This document shows positions 61,575 to 64,000 of a DNA stretch of 64,000 nucleotides, in pieces. Origin of the DNA: Ruegeria atlantica (GTDB lineage: Bacteria; Pseudomonadota; Alphaproteobacteria; Rhodobacterales; Rhodobacteraceae); NCBI RefSeq assembly GCF_013032455.1, contig NZ_WQCF01000007.1:62001-126000 (forward strand), given 5' to 3'. Below the pieces are notes generated by a model. The model ran no database searches and was not told where the DNA came from. It saw only the letters and a program-made list of their open reading frames with translations. Numbering within the stretch: the stretch's first letter is position 1; each line of letters starts with the position of its first letter. The position numbers and the translations under genes are program-made.

Positions 61575-62828
61575 TCAATGCGATAAAAGCGAAGAGTAGA
61601 ACTCGGGCCAATGCGGAGCAAACTTGGCCCTCCATCCGTTCGAATAGTCAACCAACGGTGCCGCAATCAGGCTTTCACCTTTCCAAACTGCAGGAGAAGA
61701 CAAAAGCGCCTGACGCGGTTTGCCCAAAGCACGCCAGTTTTGCACCTCTGGCAAACCGGCCTCTCCCAATGCGCGCACCTCGACACCCGAAGCTTCGGGG
61801 CCCGACAGGACCCAGCGGTTATCCCAAACCTCGGTTGGTGCCGCAGTTCGTGTCGTCACCGCGTTTAGCTCCCTGCAAAACCACGTTTTATCGCCCTGCG
61901 GGATCACTAGACAGCCCGACAGAGTCATGGTTTGGCCTTCCCCCACGGCAGCCACCATCTGATCCACAGCCGCACTGCGTGGCGGATACCCATTTCCGGC
62001 AATCCATGCGATGATTCCAATAATAAGCCGCCTTTGAATCTCGGACGGGAGCAGTTCAAAACCACTACGGTCGATACAGACATCCCCGCCATCCACCACC
62101 GCAACCTTGCGCGCGGATTCCTGCGTATAGCGGTCCAATGCCTCACGCGCTTGTGCAAGATTTTCAGCCACACGAGCCAAAGATTGTGCCGAAATGCCAA
62201 GAGGTGCCAACCCAGACAGCGCTTCTCGGGCCTTGATCCGATCGAATTTGCTGTCGTGATTCGATGGGTCTTCGATCCAGTCCACATTGCCTGCCGACAG
62301 AAAACCCCGCAGAGATTTACGGGTGATCCCCAGCATCGGACGCAGCAAAGTGATCCCGTCACGCTCGCGCATGTAAGGCATACCCGACAGGCCGGTCACG
62401 CCTGCAGTTCGGCCAAGCCGCATCAGAACTGTTTCGGCCTGATCGTCCGCCGTATGGCCCAGCGCGATCGCCGTCATCTCGTTGCGCTTTGCCCAATCCG
62501 TCAACAACCTATACCGCGCCTGACGAGCCTGATCCTGCAAGTTTCCGGCACCATCCCAGCCCCGCCAAATGAGCGTTTCATGTGGGATTCCCAAAATAGC
62601 CGCCTGTTCGGCGACCCATGCAGCCTCGGCTTCGGCTTCAGGGCGCAAGCCGTGATTCACCGTTGCACTGAATAGGGCAACTTGCTCGGACTGCGCGATG
62701 TCCTGCAACAAGTGCATCAACGCCACCGAATCTCCGCCCCCGGACACGGCAACCCCTAATCGTTGCGGCAACCGTTCAGGTAACCGCGCACGGATTTCTC
62801 TTCGCAGAGTTTCACACTGATCGGTCAA
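61575..62828 (-). CDS. tilS: tRNA(Ile)-lysidine synthase
   Basis: A 417-residue PP-loop enzyme that puts lysine on the wobble C of the AUA-reading isoleucine tRNA. The ATP motif SGGGDS is at residues 29-34, and GHTADDQAETVLMRLGR follows near 128. A C-terminal substrate-binding part of about 200 residues is less conserved. Its ATG overlaps the cpoB stop (ATGA), so the two are co-translated. The order pal-cpoB-tilS-ftsH is usual in Rhodobacteraceae. Confidence 0.95.
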   Translation of the reverse strand: MTDQCETLRREIRARLPERLPQRLGVAVSGGGDSVALMHLLQDIAQSEQVALFSATVNHGLRPEAEAEAAWVAEQAAILGIPHETLIWRGWDGAGNLQDQARQARYRLLTDWAKRNEMTAIALGHTADDQAETVLMRLGRTAGVTGLSGMPYMRERDGITLLRPMLGITRKSLRGFLSAGNVDWIEDPSNHDSKFDRIKAREALSGLAPLGISAQSLARVAENLAQAREALDRYTQESARKVAVVDGGDVCIDRSGFELLPSEIQRRLIIGIIAWIAGNGYPPRSAAVDQMVAAVGEGQTMTLSGCLVIPQGDKTWFCRELNAVTTRTAAPTEVWDNRWVLSGPEASGVEVRALGEAGLPEVQNWRALGKPRQALLSSPAVWKGESLIAAPLVDYSNGWRAKFAPHWPEFYSSLLSH

Positions 62829-63649
62829 GAACAGCCCAACGACGCCATTTCTTGTGTGGCGGCGGATACAACGGTCGAGGACGGGAAACGCACGCCAACC
62901 TCGGACAATGTAATACAGGCCTGATCGGTTTGGCCCAAGCGACCTAAAGCAGCGCCCAGTTCAAACAGAGCTTCTGGGGCAAATGCGCCTTCGGAATCAC
63001 CCGTAAAGCTGGCCAGAAATGCCCGAGCAGCCTCTCGCGTGTCGCCCAGACCTTCCAGAGCTTGCCCGCGTTTCAGGTGGGCCTCGGGCGCCAGTGGGCT
63101 GCCGGGGTACGACGAATCAAATTGTGCGAACTGATCCGCAGCCACCTGAAAATTCCCCTCGGCCAAAGCTTGCGAAGCGGTATCGAAATCGGCGCGTTCA
63201 CCAATCGCCAGCTCCCCCTGCTCCGAGACGTTCGGCGTGGTTGGGGTCGCAGGTGCGGCAGCCGTAATTTCGGTATTGCCGCCCAAAGTCGACGTCTCGC
63301 CCAGCGTACTCAGATCGCCACCTTCCAGTTCGACCAGTCGGAATTCCAAATCCCCGATCCGGTTGGTGCCGTCTGTCACGACATTCTGCACGCGCTGGTT
63401 CAGCTGTTCAGTCTGACGCGTCAAGCGCTGCAATTCGGCCTCAATCGCATCCACACGCTCCAGAATAGAGCTGCCAGACAGGTTCGGGGCCGGAGAACCG
63501 GTTGTCGAAAACTCACGCTTGAGGCGCTGAATTTCCACATGCAGAACCGTCAGCTCCTGCCGGATATCCGCCAGAGTCTGCTGATCCTGTGCTTGTGCCA
63601 TACCGGCGGTCGAAATCACTGCGGCCAGAACCCATCCTGCAATTCTCAT
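62825..63649 (-). CDS. cpoB: Tol-Pal system coordinator CpoB (YbgF)
   Basis: A 274-residue periplasmic protein with a signal peptide (cleavage near MAQA, about residue 20), a coiled-coil for trimer formation (about 25-95, TLADIRQELTVLHVEIQRLK region), a flexible linker, and a tetratricopeptide domain (about 150-270: FDTASQALAEGNFQVAADQF). It couples cell-wall synthesis to outer-membrane constriction with Tol-Pal. It follows pal by four bases. Confidence 0.94.
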   Translation of the reverse strand: MRIAGWVLAAVISTAGMAQAQDQQTLADIRQELTVLHVEIQRLKREFSTTGSPAPNLSGSSILERVDAIEAELQRLTRQTEQLNQRVQNVVTDGTNRIGDLEFRLVELEGGDLSTLGETSTLGGNTEITAAAPATPTTPNVSEQGELAIGERADFDTASQALAEGNFQVAADQFAQFDSSYPGSPLAPEAHLKRGQALEGLGDTREAARAFLASFTGDSEGAFAPEALFELGAALGRLGQTDQACITLSEVGVRFPSSTVVSAATQEMASLGCS

Positions 63650-63653
63650 CGTC

Positions 63654-64000
63654 TTACCCCAAGGTTGAACCGGTCAGCACCGTCACCGCGCGACGGTTTT
63701 TGGAATAGCAATCCTCGGTGCTGCAAATCTCGATCGGGCGTTCTTTACCATAGCTTACGGTCGTCAGACGGTTGCCCGCCACGCCGCGCGAAATCAGGTA
63801 TTCGCGGGCCGCATTTGCCCGGCGCGCACCCAGAGCGAGGTTGTATTCACGTGTGCCCTGCTCATCCGCGTGACCTTCGATGGTGGCCACGTAATCCGGG
63901 TTAGCCAGCAGCCAATCGGCCTGTCCTTGCAGGACTGTCTGTGCTTGCGGTGTCAGGGTCGACTGATCCACCGAAAACAGCACCCTGTCGCCAATGGTTT
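63654..64000 (-). CDS. pal: Peptidoglycan-associated lipoprotein Pal, N-terminus cut by window edge
   Basis: The last 115 residues are visible; the start lies beyond the right edge. The visible part is the OmpA-type peptidoglycan-binding domain: DRVLFSVDQSTLTPQAQ, IEGHADEQGTREYNLALG, RRANAAREYLISRGV, and the C-terminal SYGKERPIE. The frame is open to the window end, so an ATG or GTG inside it is not the true start. Pal binds the cell wall and the Tol complex. cpoB follows by four bases. Confidence 0.95.
   Translation of the reverse strand, partial: TIGDRVLFSVDQSTLTPQAQTVLQGQADWLLANPDYVATIEGHADEQGTREYNLALGARRANAAREYLISRGVAGNRLTTVSYGKERPIEICSTEDCYSKNRRAVTVLTGSTLG

Noticed and set aside
1-64000. 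CRISPR arrays, prophage, insertion sequences, restriction or other defence clusters, rRNA and tRNA genes
   Set aside because: None was recognised by eye on either strand; gene content is continuous chromosomal core with a Tad pilus locus.

Overview
The window looks like chromosomal core sequence from an alphaproteobacterium of the Rhodobacteraceae, most likely a marine Roseobacter-group organism. This rests on gene content and order: a zwf-edd-eda Entner-Doudoroff operon, a ctaC-ctaB-(small protein)-ctaG-ctaE | surf1-thrC-M16 peptidase-rimJ block, a pal-cpoB-tilS-ftsH block, and a complete-looking Tad/Flp pilus locus. The DNA is moderately GC-rich throughout, and no phage, insertion sequence, CRISPR array, rRNA or tRNA was recognised.

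Layout. 1-7 kb holds a crotonase (cut by the left edge), two PLP-dependent aminotransferases, and the Entner-Doudoroff operon zwf-edd-eda with a perfect gluconate-type palindrome in its promoter. 7-11 kb holds the nitrogen-PTS enzyme I (ptsP), aspartokinase (lysC) and a small secreted protein. 11-24 kb is a run of small housekeeping and accessory enzymes: SDR, DUF1178, NUDIX, EcsC, GNAT, flavin reductase, SulP permease, MTA phosphorylase, alpha/beta hydrolase, LysE exporter, a short possible ribbon-helix-helix protein, apt, a fasciclin protein, an FAD-linked oxidase and a metallo-beta-lactamase-fold protein. Three copies of a dispersed palindromic repeat lie here. 24-31 kb is the aa3-type cytochrome c oxidase assembly block, read leftwards with many stop/start overlaps. 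A perfect FNR-type box lies between ctaC and the divergent tldD. 33-38 kb carries dprA, topA and the two subunits of a 3-oxoacid CoA-transferase.

38-50 kb: after a lytic transglycosylase comes the Tad locus. It has two Flp pilins, cpaB, cpaC, an OmpA-type lipoprotein, cpaE, cpaF, tadB, tadC, two TPR lipoproteins and the prepilin peptidase cpaA. Hairpins divide it into segments, which suggests graded expression from abundant pilin down to scarce motor parts. 50-55 kb has an uncharacterised AAA+ ATPase, the ligase-associated DNA-damage helicase with its PdeM phosphoesterase, and a membrane-anchored LytTR regulator. 55-59 kb has a one-carbon cluster (fhs, chorismate mutase, folD) and a MOSC protein. 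59-64 kb has ftsH, tilS, cpoB and pal (cut by the right edge).

No clearly new system was found. The observations most worth checking are the palindrome upstream of zwf, the FNR box, the paired dispersed repeat, the shared variant processing motif of the two pilins with the terminator-partitioned Tad locus, the AAA+ ATPase next to it, and two small genes (29011-29172 and 19713-19853) that length-filtered gene calls would miss.
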